From Chamaelirium japonicum (Eukaryota; Streptophyta; Magnoliopsida; Liliales; Melanthiaceae): a stretch of 64,000 nucleotides of DNA. The stretch spans positions 620,001 to 684,000 of the forward strand of contig CANTAL010000101.1 of NCBI GenBank assembly GCA_947650365.1, read 5' to 3'. Both the position numbers and the translations under genes were made by a program. This document shows positions 1 to 12,495 of this stretch, piece after piece; position 1 is the first letter of the stretch; each line of letters begins with the position of its first letter. A model generated the notes under the pieces. It made no database searches. It was given only the letters and a program-made list of their open reading frames with translations, and was not told where the DNA came from.

Positions 1-930
1 AATGTATCCATTCTAATTCATTCGTACGATCCATTCTAATTCATTCGTACGATCCATTCTAATTCATTCGCACGAGTGTATCCATTATAGTTCATTCGTA
101 CGATCCATTCTAATTCATTTGTACAATCCATTCTAATTCCTTCGTACGATCCATTCTAATTCATTCGTACGATCTATTCTAATTCATTCGTACGATCCAT
201 TCTAATTCATTCGTACGATCCATTCTAATTCCTTCGTACGATCCATTCTAATTCATTCGTACGATCCATTCTAATTCCTTCAAATCCATTCTAATTCACT
301 CATACGATCCATTCTAATTCATTCGTACGATCCATTTTAATTCATTCTTACAATCCATTCTAATTCATTCGCACGAATGTATCCATTCTAATTCATTCGT
401 ACGATCAGTTCTATTTCATTCACAAAATCTATTCTAATTCATTCATACGATCCATTCTAATTCATTCACACGAATGTATCTATTCTAATTCATTCATACG
501 ATCCATTCTAATTCATTCGTACGATCCATTCTAATTCACTCATACGATCCATTCTAATACAATCATACGATCCATTCTAATTCATTTGCACGAATATATC
601 CATTCTAATTCATTCGTACGATCCATTCTAATTCCTTCGTACGATCCATTCTAATTCACTCGTACGATCTATTCTAATTCATTCGTACGACCCATTCTAA
701 TTCATTCGTACGATCCATTCTAATTCCTTCGTACGATCCATTCTAATTCACTCGTACGATCCATTCTAATTCATTCATACAATCCATTCTAATTCTTTCA
801 CACGATCCATTCTAATTCATTCGTATGATCCATTCTAATTCATTCGTGCAATCCATTCTATTTCATTCGTACGATCCATTCTTACTCATTCGTACGATCC
901 ATTCTAATTCATTCACACGAATGTATCCAT
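1..930 (+). repeat. F array
   Basis: About 40 units on the + strand. The window opens inside a 28-mer. Further 28-mers start near 69 and 370. A CTAATTCCTTC variant (A to C in the terminal CATT) recurs, for example near 137, 232 and 715. The block ends at the JC switch (929-940). Confidence 0.95.
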
Positions 931-940
931 TCGTACGAAT
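929..940. repeat. Switch junction JC (F to R), recurrent
   Basis: The ATTCGTACGAAT palindrome, preceded by CACACGAATGTATCC and followed by GAATTAGAATAGATTG. It occurs at 929, 31829, 53453, 58469 and 62628. It is reversed, with GGATACATTCG on the right, at 29763 and 41519. Confidence 0.9.
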
Positions 941-2258
941 GAATTAGAATAGATTGTATGAATGAATTAGAATGGATCGTACGAATGAATTAGAATGGAT
1001 CGTACGAAGGAATTAGAATAGATTGTACGAATGATTTAGAATGGATTGTACGAATGAATTAGAATGGATCGTACGAAGGAATTAGAATGGATCGTACGAA
1101 TGAATTAGAATGGATATATTCGTGCAAATGAATTAGAATGGATCGTATGAATGTATTAGAATGGATCGTATGAGTGAATTAGAATGGATCGTACGAATGA
1201 ATTAGAATGGATCGTATGAATGAATTAGAATGGATAGATTCGTGCGAATGAATTAGAATTGATCGTACGAATGAATTAGAATGGATCGTGCGAATGAATT
1301 AGAATGGATCGTACGAATGAATTAGAATCGATCGTACGAATGAACTAGAATGGATACATTCGTGCGAATGAATTAGAATGGATCGTACGAATGAATTAGA
1401 ATGGATCATACGAATGTATTTGAATGGATCTTATGAATGAATTAGAATGGATCGTACGAATGAGTAAGAATGGATCGTACGAATGAAATACAATGGATTG
1501 TACGAATGAATTAGAATGGATTCGTAAGAATGAATTAGAATGGATACATTCGTGCGAGTGAATTAGAATAGATCATACGAATGAGTAAGAATGGATCGTA
1601 CGAATGAAATAGAATAGATTGTACGAATGAATTAGAATAGATCCTACGAATGAATTAGAATAGATCGTGTGAAAAAATTAGAATGGATTGTATGAATGAA
1701 TTAGAATGGATCGTACGAATGAATTAGAATGGATCGTACTAATGAATTAGAATGGATACATTCGTGCGAATGAATTAGAATTGATCATACGAATGAATTA
1801 GAATGGATCGTGTGAATAAATTAGAATGGATCGTACGAATGAATTAGAATGGATCGTACGAATGAACTAGAATGGATACATTCGTGCGAATGAATTAGAA
1901 TGGATCGGACGAATGAATTAGAATGGATCGTACGAATGAATTAGAATGGATCGTACGAATGAATTAGAATGGATACATTCGTGCGAATGAATTAGAATGG
2001 ATCAGACGAATGAATTAGAATGGATCGTACGAATGAATTAGAATGGATCGTACGAATGAATTAGAATGAATCGTACAAATAAATTAGAATGGATACATTC
2101 ATCCGAATGAATTAGAATGGATCATACGAATGAGTAAGAATGGATCGTACGAATGAAATAGAATAGATTGTACGAATGAATTAGAATGAATCATACGAAT
2201 GAATTAGAATATATCATGTGAAAGAATTAGAATGGATTGTATGAATGAATTAGAATGA
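931..2258 (-). repeat. R array, left copy of a 6.7-6.9-kb duplication
   Basis: Units lie on the - strand and read GAATTAGAATGG then ATCGTACG on the + strand. The 28-mers appear as TACATTCGTGCG or TATATTCGTGC, for example near 1110, 1346, 1755 and 1975. The right part closely matches 8160-9120. The block ends at the JA switch (2257). Confidence 0.94.
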
Positions 2259-2271
2259 ATTCGTACGATCC
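2257..2271. repeat. Switch junction JA (R to F), recurrent
   Basis: A GAATTCGTACGATCC core, preceded by a TTGTATGAATG unit and followed by a CATTCGAATTC unit. It occurs at 2257, 9119, 10622, 12811, 17501 (variant), 26172, 28354 (variant), 30864, 36567 and 39025. Its exact reverse complement (GGATCGTACGAATTC) occurs at 5411, 5989, 53042, 58104 and 60975. Confidence 0.93.
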
Positions 2272-2984
2272 ATTCGAATTCATTCGCACGATCCATTCTA
2301 ATTCATTCATACGATCCATTCTAATTCATTCACACGATCCATTCTAATTCATTCGTCTAATCCATTCTGATTCATTCGTACAATCTATTATAATACATTC
2401 GTACGATCCATTCTTACTCATTCCTATGATCCATTCTAATTTATTCGGACGAATGTATCCATTCTAATTTATTTGTACGATCCATTCTAATTCATTCGTA
2501 CGATCCATTCTAATTCATTCGTACGATCCATTCTAATTCATTCGTCCGATCCTTTCTAATTCATTCGCACGAATGTATCCATTCTAATTCATTCGTACGA
2601 TCCATTCTAATTCATTCGTACGATCCATTCTAATTCATTCGTAAGATCCATTCTAATTCATTCATACGATCCATTCTAATTCATTTGTACGATCCATTCT
2701 AATTCATTCGCCCGAATGTATCCATTGTAGTTCATTCGTACGATCCATTCTAATCCATTCGTACGATCCATTCTAATTCATTCGCATGAATGTAACCATT
2801 CTAATTCATTCATTTGATCCATTCTAATTCATTCGTACGATCCATTCTAATTCATTCATCCGATCCATTCTAATTCATTCGCACGAATTATCCATTCTAA
2901 TTCATTCGCACGATCCATTCTAATTCATTCGTACGATCCATTCTAATTCATTCGTACGAACCATTCTAATTCATTCGTAGGATC
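2259..2984 (+). repeat. F array
   Basis: The block opens with the JA tail, whose first full unit has the GAATTC variant (CATTCGAATTC). It carries 28-mers near 2567, 2710 and 2783; the last belongs to the GTAACC/CATTTG module. It ends at JD reversed (2978-2997). It matches 9121-9702. Confidence 0.93.
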
Positions 2985-3112
2985 TTAGAATGGAATATAC
3001 GAATGAATTAGAATGGATCGTACGAATGAATTAGAATGGATCGTATGAATGAATTAGAATGGATCGTACGAATGAATTAGAATGGATCGTGCGAATGAAT
3101 TCGAATGGATCG
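2985..3112 (-). repeat. Short R array between two switches
   Basis: About five units on the - strand. The block ends at GGATCGTACGATCC (3107-3120), a perfect 14-bp palindrome where R turns to F. A matching short block occurs at 9703-9831. Confidence 0.92.
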
Positions 3113-4022
3113 TACGATCCATTCTAATTCATTCATACAATCCATTCTAATTCATTCGCACGAATGTATCCATTCTAATCCATTCGTACGATCCATTCTA
3201 ATCCATTCGTACATTCTAAATCATTCATTTGATCCATTCTAATTCATTCGTACGATCCTTTCTAATTCATTCGCACGATCCATTCTAATTCATTCATAGG
3301 ATCCATTCTAATTCATTCGTACAATCCATTCTAATTCTTTCACACGATCCATTCTAATTCATTCGTACGATCCATTCTAATTCATTCGCACAAATGTATC
3401 CATTCTAATTCATTCGTACGATCCATTCTAATTCATTCGTACGATCCATTCTAATTCATTCGTACGATCCATTCTAATTCTTTCACATGATCCATTCTAA
3501 TTCATTCTATGATCCACTCTTACTCATTCGTATGATCCATTCTAATTCATTCGTACGATCCATTCTAATTCATTCGTATGATCCATTCTAATTCATTCGC
3601 ACAAATGTATCCATTCTAATTCATTCGTACGATCCATTCTAATTCATTCGTACGATCCATTCTAATTCATTCGTACGATCCATTCTAATTCATTCGTACG
3701 ATCCATTCTAATTCATTCGCGAATGTATCCATTCTAATTCATTCGTACGATCCATTCTAATTCATTCGTACGATCCATTTTAATTCATTCGCACGAATGT
3801 ATCCATTCTAGTTCATTCGTACGATCCATTCTAATTCATTCGTACGATCCATTCTAATTCCTTCGTATGATCCATTCTAATTCATTCGTACGATCTATTC
3901 TAATTCATTCGTACGATCCATTCTAATTTATTCGTACGATCCATTCTAATTCCTTCGTACGATCCATTCTAATTCATTCGTACGATCCATTCTAATTTCT
4001 TCGTATGATCCATGCTAATTCA
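3113..4022 (+). repeat. F array
   Basis: A truncated unit (CGTACATTCTAAATC, near 3209) is shared with 9927, which is 6,718 bp downstream. The 28-mers have CGCACAAATG near 3389 and 3599. The array turns to R near 4022. Confidence 0.94.
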
Positions 4023-4494
4023 TACGAATGAATTAGAATGGATCGTACGAATTAATTAGAATGGATCATACGAATTAATTAGAATGGATCCTACGAATGA
4101 ATTAGAATGGATCATACGAATGAATTAGAATGGATCGTACAAAGGAATTAGAATGGATCGTACGAATGAATTAGAATGGATCGTACGAATGAATTAGATA
4201 GAATGGATCATACGAATGAATTAGAATGGATACATTCGCGAATGAGTTAGCATTGATCATACTAATGAATTAGAATGGATCGTACGAATGAATTAGAATG
4301 GATCTTACGAATGAATTAGAATGGATCGTACGAATGAATTAGAATGGATCGTACGAATGAATTAGAATGGATACATTTGTGCGAATGAATTAGAATGGAT
4401 CGTACAAATGAATTAGAATGGATCGTACGAATGAATTAGAATGGATCGTACGAATGAATTTGAATGGATCATACGAATGAATTAGAATGGATCA
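4023..4494 (-). repeat. R array
   Basis: About 20 units. One unit near 4197 has a 4-bp duplication (TTAGATAGAATGG). The block ends in an irregular R-to-F junction near 4492-4502. Confidence 0.93.
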
Positions 4495-4650
4495 CTCATT
4501 CGTATGATCCATTCTAATTTATTCGAACGAATGTATCCATTCTAATTCATTCGTATGTCTAATTCATTCGTACGGTCCATTCTAATTCATTCGCACAATC
4601 CATTCTATTTCATTTGTACGATCCATTCTTACACATTCGTATGATCCATT
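4495..4650 (+). repeat. Short F array ending in switch JB reversed
   Basis: About seven units, one of them shortened (CGTATGTCTAATTC, near 4552). The end is the ATCCAT-T-ATGGAT dyad at 4644-4656. Confidence 0.92.
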
Positions 4651-5417
4651 ATGGATACATTCGTGCGAATGAATTAGAATGGATCATACGAATGAGTAAG
4701 AATGGATCGTACGAATGAAATAGAATGGATTGTGCGAATGAATTAGAATGGATCGTACGAATGAATTAGAATGGATTGTACGAATGAATTAGAATGGATC
4801 GTACGAATGAATTAGAATCTGTACGAATGAATTAGAATGGATCCTACGAATGAATTAGAATAGATCGTGTGAAAGAATTAGAATGGATTGTATGAATGAA
4901 TTAGAATGGATCGTACGAATGAATTAGAATGGATCGTACGAATGAATTAGAATGGATGCATTCGTGCGAATGAATTAGAATTGATCGTACGAATGAATTA
5001 GAATGGATCGTGCGAATGAATTAGAATGGATCGTACGAATGAATTAGAATGGATCGTACGAATGAACTAGAATAGAATGGATCGTACAAATGAATTAGAA
5101 TGGATCGTACGAATGATTTAGAATGGATACATTCGTGCGAATAAATTAGAATGGATCGGACGAATGAATTAGAATGGATCGTACGAATAAATTAGAATGG
5201 ATACATTCATCCGAATGAATTAGAATAGATCATACGAATGAGTAAGAATGGATCGTGTGAAAGAATTAGAATAGATTGTACGAATTAATTAGAATGGATC
5301 CTACGAATGAATTAGAATGGATCGTGTGAAAGAATTAGAATGGATTGTATGAATGAATTAGAATGGATCGTATGAATGAATTAGAATGGATCGTGCGAAT
5401 GAATTCGAATGGATCGT
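4651..5417 (-). repeat. R array
   Basis: The block carries the GAGTAAGAATGG unit typical of the JB side near 4694, and a shortened unit near 4816 (AGAATCTGTACG). It ends at JA reversed (5411-5425). Confidence 0.93.
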
Positions 5418-5798
5418 ACGAATTCATTCTAATTCATTCATACAATCTATTCTAATTCTTTCACACGATCAATTCTAATTCATTCATACACATTCTAATT
5501 CATTCGTACGATCCATTCTAATTCATTCGTACGATCTATTCTATTTCATTCGTACGATCCATTCTAATTCATTCTTACGATCCATTCTAATTCATTCGTA
5601 CGATCCATTCTAATTCATTCGTACGATCCATTCTAATTCATTCGCATGAATGTATCCATTCTAGTTCATTCGTACGATCCATTCTAATTCATTCGTACGA
5701 TCCATTCTAATTCATTCGCACGATCCATTCTAATTCATTCGTACAATCCATTCTATTTCATTCGTACGATCCATTCTTACTCATTCGTATGATCCATT
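5418..5798 (+). repeat. F array
   Basis: The block runs from JA reversed to JB reversed (5792-5804). It includes the CTATTTC/CTTACTC variant pair just before its end. Confidence 0.92.
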
Positions 5799-6170
5799 AT
5801 GGATATATTCGTGCGAATGAATTAGAATGGATCATACGAATGAATAAGAATGGATCGCACGAATGAAATAGAATGGATTGTGCGAATGAATTAGAATGGA
5901 TCGTAGAATGGATCAGAATAGATCGTGTGAAAGAATTAGAATGGATCGTATGAATGAATTAGAATGGATCATGTGAATAAATACGAATGGATCGTACGAA
6001 TTCATTCTAATTCATTCATACAATCCATTCTAATTCTTTCACACGATCTATTCAGATCCATTCTACGATCCATTCTAATTCATTCGCACAATCCATTCTG
6101 TTTCATTCGTACGATCCATTCTTACTCATTCGTATGATCCATTCTAATTCATTCGCACGAATGTATCCAT
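5799..6170. repeat. R array (5799-5995) then F array (5996-6170)
   Basis: The R part holds truncated units (CGTAGAATGG near 5903). It turns to F at JA reversed (5989-6003), and the F part ends at JB (6165-6177). It looks like a shortened version of neighbouring modules. Confidence 0.9.
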
Positions 6171-6177
6171 AATGGAT
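6165..6177. repeat. Switch junction JB (F to R), recurrent
   Basis: The ATCCAT-A-ATGGAT dyad, preceded by GAATGT and followed by a CATACGAATGAGTAAG unit. It occurs at 6165, 17069, 23166, 24632 (variant), 25637, 27391, 39224 and 40692. The reverse complement (ATCCAT-T-ATGGAT with CTTACTC on the left) occurs at 4644, 5792, 38851, 41023, 51364 and 56311. Confidence 0.93.
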
Positions 6178-7014
6178 CATACGAATGAGTAAGAATGGAT
6201 CGTACGAATGAAATACGTACGAATGAATTAGAATGGATCGTACGAATGAACTAGAATGGCTCGTACGGATGAAATAGAATAGATTGTACGAATGAATTAG
6301 AATGGATTCGTACGAATGAATTAGAATGGATACATTCGTGCGAATGAATTAGAATGGATACATTCGTGCGAAAGAATTAGAATAGATCGTATGAATGAAT
6401 TAGGATGGATCCTATGAATGAATTAGAATGGATCGTGCGAATGAATTAGAATAGATCGTACGAATGAATTAGAATAGATCGTACAAATGAATTAGAATGG
6501 ATCGTATGAAGGAACTAGAATGAATCGTACAAACGAATTAGAATGGATATATTCGTCCAAATGAATTAGAATGGATCGTGCGAATGAATTAGAATGGATC
6601 GTACGAATGAATTAGAATGGATCGTACGAATAAATTAGAATGGATCTTACGAATGAATTAGAATGGATCGTACGAATGAATTAGAATGGATCATACGAAT
6701 AAATTAGAATGGATACATTCGTGCGAATGAATTAGAATGGATCGGACGAATGAATTAGAATGGATCGTACGAATGAATTAGAATGGATCAAATGAATGAA
6801 TTAGAATGGTTACATTCATGCGAATGAATTAGAATGGATCGTACGAATGAATTGGAATGGATCGTATGAATGAATTAGAATGGATCGTACGAATGAATTA
6901 GAATGGATCAAATGAATGAATTAGAATGGTTACATTCTTGCGAATGAATTAGAATGGATCGTACGAATGGATTAGAATGGATCGTACGAATGGATTAGAA
7001 TGGATACATTCGAG
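6171..7014 (-). repeat. R array
   Basis: The block starts at JB. The reversed CATTTG/GTAACC module (ATCAAATG ... GGTTACATTC) occurs twice, near 6788 and 6908, about 120 bp apart, as a local duplication. Near 7014 the array turns to F inside a variant 28-mer (TACATTCGAGCG). Confidence 0.93.
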
Positions 7015-8158
7015 CGTATGATCCATTCTAATTCATTCGTCCGATCCATTCTAATTCATTCGCACGAATGTATCCATTCTAATTCATTCGTACGATCCAT
7101 TCTAATTCATTCGTACGATCCATTCTAATTCATTCACAAGATCCATTCTAATTCATTCGTATGATCCATTCTAATTCATTCGTACGATCCATTCTAATTC
7201 ATTCGCACGAATGTATCCATTCTAGTTCATTCGTACGATCCATTCTAATTCATTCGTACGATCCATTCTAATTCATTCGCACGATCCTTTCTAATTCATT
7301 CGTACGATCCATTCTAATTCATTCGTATGATCAATTCTAATTCATTCGTACGATCCATTCTAATTCATTCGCACAAATGTATCCATTCTAATTCATTCGT
7401 ACGATCCATTCTAATTCATTCGCACGATCCATTCTAATTCATTCGTACGATCCATTCTAATTCTTTCACACGATTCATTCTAATTCATTCGTACGATCCA
7501 TTCTAATTCATTCACACGATCCATTCTAATTCATTCGTACGATCCATTCTAATTCATTCATACGATACATTCTAATTCATTCGTATGATCCATTCTAATT
7601 CATTCGCACCAATGTATCCATTCTAATTCAGTCGTACGATCCATTCTAATTCATTCGCACGATCCATTCTAATTTATTCGTACGATCCATTCTAATTCAT
7701 TCGTACGATCCATTCTAATTCAATTGTATGATCCATTCTAATTAATTCGTACGATCCATTCTAATTCATTTGTACGAATGTATCCATTCTAATTCATTCG
7801 TACAATCCATTCTATTTCATTCGTACGATCCATTTTTCCTCATTCGTATGATCCATTCTAATACATTCGTACGATTCATGCTAATTCATTCGCACGATCC
7901 ATTCTAATTCATTTGTACGATCCATTCTTATTCATTCATACGATCCATTCTAATTCATTCGCACAATCTATTCTAATCCATTCAAATCCATTCTAATTCA
8001 TTTTTAAGATCCATTCTAATTCATTCGTACGATCCATTCTAATTCATTCATACAATCCATTTTAATTCTTTCACACGATCCATTCTAATTCATTCGTACG
8101 ATCCATTCTAAATCATTCGTGCAATCCATTCTATTTCATTCGTACGATCAATTCTAAT
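7015..8158 (+). repeat. F array
   Basis: About 48 units, with 28-mers near 7064, 7205, 7371 and 7606. The block ends at an F-to-R junction (CTAATTCATTAGAATGG, near 8153) shared with 22277-22293. Confidence 0.94.
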
Positions 8159-9122
8159 TCATTAGAATGGATCGTACGAATGAATTAGAATGGATCATAT
8201 TAATGAATTATAATGGATCGTACGAATGAATTAGAATGGATCGTACGAACGAATTAGAATGGATCGTACGAAGGAATTAGAATGGATCGTACGAATGAAT
8301 TAGAATGGATATATTCGTGCAAATTAATTAGAATGGATCGTATGAATGAATTAGAATGGATCGTACGAATGAATTAGAATGGATATATTCGTGCAAATGA
8401 ATTAGAATGGATCGTATGAATGTATTAGAATGGATCGTACGAATGAATTAGAATGGATCGTACGAATGAATTAGAATAGATTGTACGAATGAATTAGAAT
8501 AGATCCTACGAATGAATTAGAATGGATCGTGTGAAAGAATTAGAATGGATTGTATGAATGAATTAGAATGGATCGTACGAATGAATTAGAATGGATCGTT
8601 CTAATGAATTAGAATGGATATATTCGTGCGAATGAATTAGAATTGATCGTACGAATGAATTAGAATGGATCGTGCGAATGAATTAGAATGGATCGTACGA
8701 ATGAATTAGAATGGATCGTACGAATGAACTAGAATGGATACATTCGTGCGAATGAATTAGAATGGATCGAACGAATGAATTAGAATGGATCGTACGAATG
8801 AATTAGAATGGATCGTACGAATGAATTAGAATGGATCATACGAATGAATTAGAATGGATACATTCATGCGAATGAATAAGAATGGATCGGATGAATGAAT
8901 TAGAATGGATCGTACGAATGAATTAGAATGGATCGTACAAATAAATTAGAATAGATACATTCGTCCGAATGAATTAGAATGGATCATATGAATGAGTAAG
9001 AATGGATCGTACGAATGAAATAGAATAGATTGTACGAATGAATTAGAATGGATCCTACGAATGAATTAGAATAGATCATGTGAAAGAATTAGAATGGATT
9101 GTATGAATGAATTAGAATGAAT
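8159..9122 (-). repeat. R array, right copy of the 6.7-6.9-kb duplication
   Basis: It closely resembles 1090-2258, including TATATTCGTGC 28-mers and the TGTGAAAGAATTAG unit before the switch. It ends at JA (9119). Confidence 0.93.
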
Positions 9123-9831
9123 TCGTACGATCCATTCGAATTCATTCGCACGATCCATTCTAATTCATTCATATGATCCATTCTAATTCATTCACACGAT
9201 CCATTCTAATTCATTCGTCTAATCCATTATGATTCATTCGTACAATCTATTCAAATACATTCGTACGATCCATTCTTACTCATTCCTATGATCCATTCTA
9301 ATTAATTCGGACGAATATATCCATTCTAACTCATTCGTACGATCCATTCTAATTCATTCGTACGATCCATTCTAATTCATTCGTCCAATCCTTTCTAATT
9401 CATTCGCACGAATGTATCCATTCTAATTCATTCGTACGATCTATTCTAATTCATTCGTACGATCCATTCTAATTTATTCGTAAGATCCATTCTAATTCAT
9501 TCATACGATCCATTCTAATTCATTCGTACGATCTATTCTAATTCATTCGCACGAATGTATCCATTCTAGTCCATTCATCCGATCCATTCTAATTCATTCG
9601 GACGAATTATCCATTCTAATTCATTCGCACGATCCACTCTAATTCATTCGTACGATCTATTCTAATTCATTCGTACGAACCATTCTAATTCATTCTAGGA
9701 TCTTAGAATGGAATATACGAATGAATTAGAATGGATCGTACGAATGAATTAGAATGGATCGTATGAATGAATTAGAATGGATCGTACGAATGAATTAGAA
9801 TGGATCGTGCGAATGAATTCGAATGGATCGT
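9123..9831. repeat. F array (9123-9702) then short R array (9703-9831)
   Basis: This is the second copy of 2259-3112. JD reversed is at 9696-9715, and the terminal GGATCGTACGATCC palindrome is at 9825-9838. The offset from the first copy is 6,718 bp at JD and 6,862 bp at JA, so unit number changed between the copies. Confidence 0.93.
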
Positions 9832-10452
9832 ACGATCCATTCTAATTCATTCATACAATCCATTCTAATTCATTCTCCCGAATATATCCATTCTAATCCA
9901 TTCGTACGATCCATTCTAATCCATTCGTACATTCTAATTCATTCATTTGATCCATTCTAATTCATTCGTACAATCCTTTCTAAGTCATTCGCACGATCCA
10001 TTCTAATTCATTCATAGGATCCATTCTAATTAATTCGTACAATCCATTCTAATTCTTTCACACGATCCATTCTAATTCATTTGTACGATCCATTCTAATT
10101 CCTTCGCTCAAATGTATCCATTCTAATTCATTCGTACGATCCATTCTAATTCATTCGCACGATCCATTCTAATTCATTCGTACGATCCATTCTAATTCTT
10201 TCACATGATCCATTCTAATTCATTCGTATGATCCATTCTTACTCATTCGTATGATCCATTCTAATTCATTCGTACGATCCATTCTAATTCATTCATACGA
10301 TCCATTCTAATTCATTCGTACGATCCATTCTAATTCATTCGTACGATCCATTCTAATTCATTCGCACAAATGTATCCATTCTAATTCATTCGTACGATCC
10401 ATTCTAATTCATTCGTACGATCCATTCTAATTCATTCGTATATTCCATTCTA
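9832..10452 (+). repeat. F array
   Basis: This is the second copy of the 3113 array; the shortened unit CGTACATTC near 9927 marks the correspondence. It ends at JD (10441-10460). Confidence 0.93.
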
Positions 10453-10460
10453 AGATCCTA
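10441..10460. repeat. Switch junction JD (F to R), recurrent
   Basis: TATTCCATTCTAAGATCCTA at 10441, 12630 and 49250. Its reverse complement (TAGGATCTTAGAATGGAATA) lies at 2978 and 9696. The flanking CGTA and CGAATGAATTAG correspond in both orientations. Confidence 0.92.
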
Positions 10461-11959
10461 CGAATGAATTAGAATGGTTCGTACGAATGAATTAGAATGG
10501 ATCGTACGAATAAATTAGAATGGATCGTACATTCGTACGATCCATTCTAATTCATTCGTACGATCCATTCTAATTCATTCATAGAAAAGAATTAGAATGG
10601 ATTGTATGAATGAATTAGAATGAATTCGTACGATCCATTCGAATTCATTCGCACGATCCATTCTAATTCATTCATACGATCCATTCTAATTCTTTCATAC
10701 AATCCATTCTAATTCTTTCACATGATCCATTCTAATTCATTCGTAGGATCCATTCTAATTCATTCGTACAATCTATTCTATTACATTCGAACGATCCATT
10801 CTTACTCAATCGTATGATCCATTCTAATTCATTCGGACGAATGTATCCTATCTAATTTATTCGTACGATCCATTCTAATTCATTCGTACGATCCATTCTA
10901 ATTCATTCGTACGATCCATTCTAATTCATTCGCATGAATGTATCCATTCTAATTCATTCGTACGATCCATTCTAATTCATTCGTACGATCCATTCTAATT
11001 CATTCGTAAGATCCATTCTAATTCATTCATAAGATCCATTCTAATTCATTCGTACGATCCATTCTAATTCATTCGCACGAATGTATCCATTCTAGTTCAT
11101 TCGTACGATCCATTCTAATTCATTCGTACGATCCATTCTAATTCATTCGCACGATCCATTCTAATTTATTCGTACGATCCATTCTAATTCATTCATACGA
11201 TCCATTCTAATTCATTCGTACGATCCATTCTAATTCATTCGCACAAATATATCCATTCTAATTCATTCGTACGATCCATTCGAATTCATTCGCACGATCC
11301 ATTCTAATTCATTCGTACGATCCATTCTAATTCATTCGCACGATCTATTCTTATTCATTCGCACAATCCATTCTAATTCATTCGCACGAATGTATCCATT
11401 CTAATTCATTCAAACAATCCATTCTAATTCATTCGTACGATCTATTCTAATTCATTCGTATGATCCATTCTAATTAATTCGTATGATCCATTCTAATTCA
11501 TTCGTATGATCCATTCTAATTCATTCATACAATCCATTCTAATTCATTCACACGAATGTATCCATTCCATTTAATTCGTACGATCCATTCTAATTCATTC
11601 GTATGATCTATTCTTATTCATTCGCACGATCCAGTCTAATTGATTCGCACGATCCATTCTAATTCGTTCGCACGAATGTATCCATTCTAATTCATTCGTA
11701 CGATCCATTCTAATTCATTAATATGATCCATTCTAATTCATTCGTACGATCCATTCTAATTCATTAATATGATCCATTCTAATTCATTCGTACGATCCAT
11801 TCTAATTCATATGCACAAAGGTATCCATTCTAATCCATTCGTAGGATCCATTCTAATCCATTCATACGATCCATTCTAATTCATTCGTACGATCCATTCT
11901 AATTCATTGGCTCGAATGTATCCATTCTAATCCATTCGTATGATCCATTCTAATTCATT

Positions 11960-11996
11960 CGCATGAATGTAACCATTCTAATTCATTCATTTGATC
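11960..11996 (+). repeat. GTAACC/CATTTG variant pair (marker module)
   Basis: A 28-mer with GCATGAATGTAACC is followed by a 23-mer with CATTTGATCC. It is found on the + strand near 2784, 11960, 14149, 15887, 19091, 38240, 44418, 45633, 51992, 56969, 61807 and 63688. On the - strand (ATCAAATG ... GGTTACATTC) it lies near 6788, 6908, 22492, 39628, 42555, 49800, 52590 and 57650. It is a useful tracer of module movement. Confidence 0.9.
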
Positions 11997-12495
11997 CATT
12001 CTAATTCATTCGTACGATCCATTCTAATTCATTCGTCCGATCCATTCTAATTCATTCGCACGAATGTATCCATTCTAATTCATTCATACGATCCATTCTA
12101 ATTCATTCGTACGACCCATTCTAATTCATTCGTACAATCCATTCTAATTCATTCGTACGATCCATTCTATTTTATTCTAATTCTTTCACACGATCCATTC
12201 TAATCCATTCTAATTCTTTCACACGATCCATTCTAATTCATTCGTACGTTCCATTCTAATTCATTAGCACGATCCATGCTAATTCATTCGTTCGATCAAT
12301 TCTAATTCATTAGCACGATCCATTCTAATTCATTCGTACGATCCATTCTAATTCATTCGTACGATCCATTCTAATTCATTCGCACGATCCATTCTAATTC
12401 ATTCATAGGATCCATTCTAATTCATTCATACGATCTATTCTAATTCTTTCGCATGAATGTATCCATTCTAATTCATTCGCACGAATGTATCCATT

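Larger units (their letters stand above)
10307..12495. repeat. 2,189-bp higher-order repeat, copy 1
   Basis: The landmarks TATTCCATTCTAAG (10441 and 12630), GAATTC at JA (10622 and 12811) and CCAGTCTAAT (11631 and 13820) all sit exactly 2,189 bp apart. The copies differ at very few bases, for example A at 11032 against C at 13221. Each copy contains an F end, a short R block of about 75 bp, a two-unit F block, a two-unit R block and a long F array. The left limit is approximate. Confidence 0.93.

Noticed and set aside
2257-2262. GAATTC at JA as a cloning or linker scar
   Set aside because: GAATTC arises naturally where R ends AATGAATT and F starts with C. It recurs with diverged flanks and is part of the array's own history.
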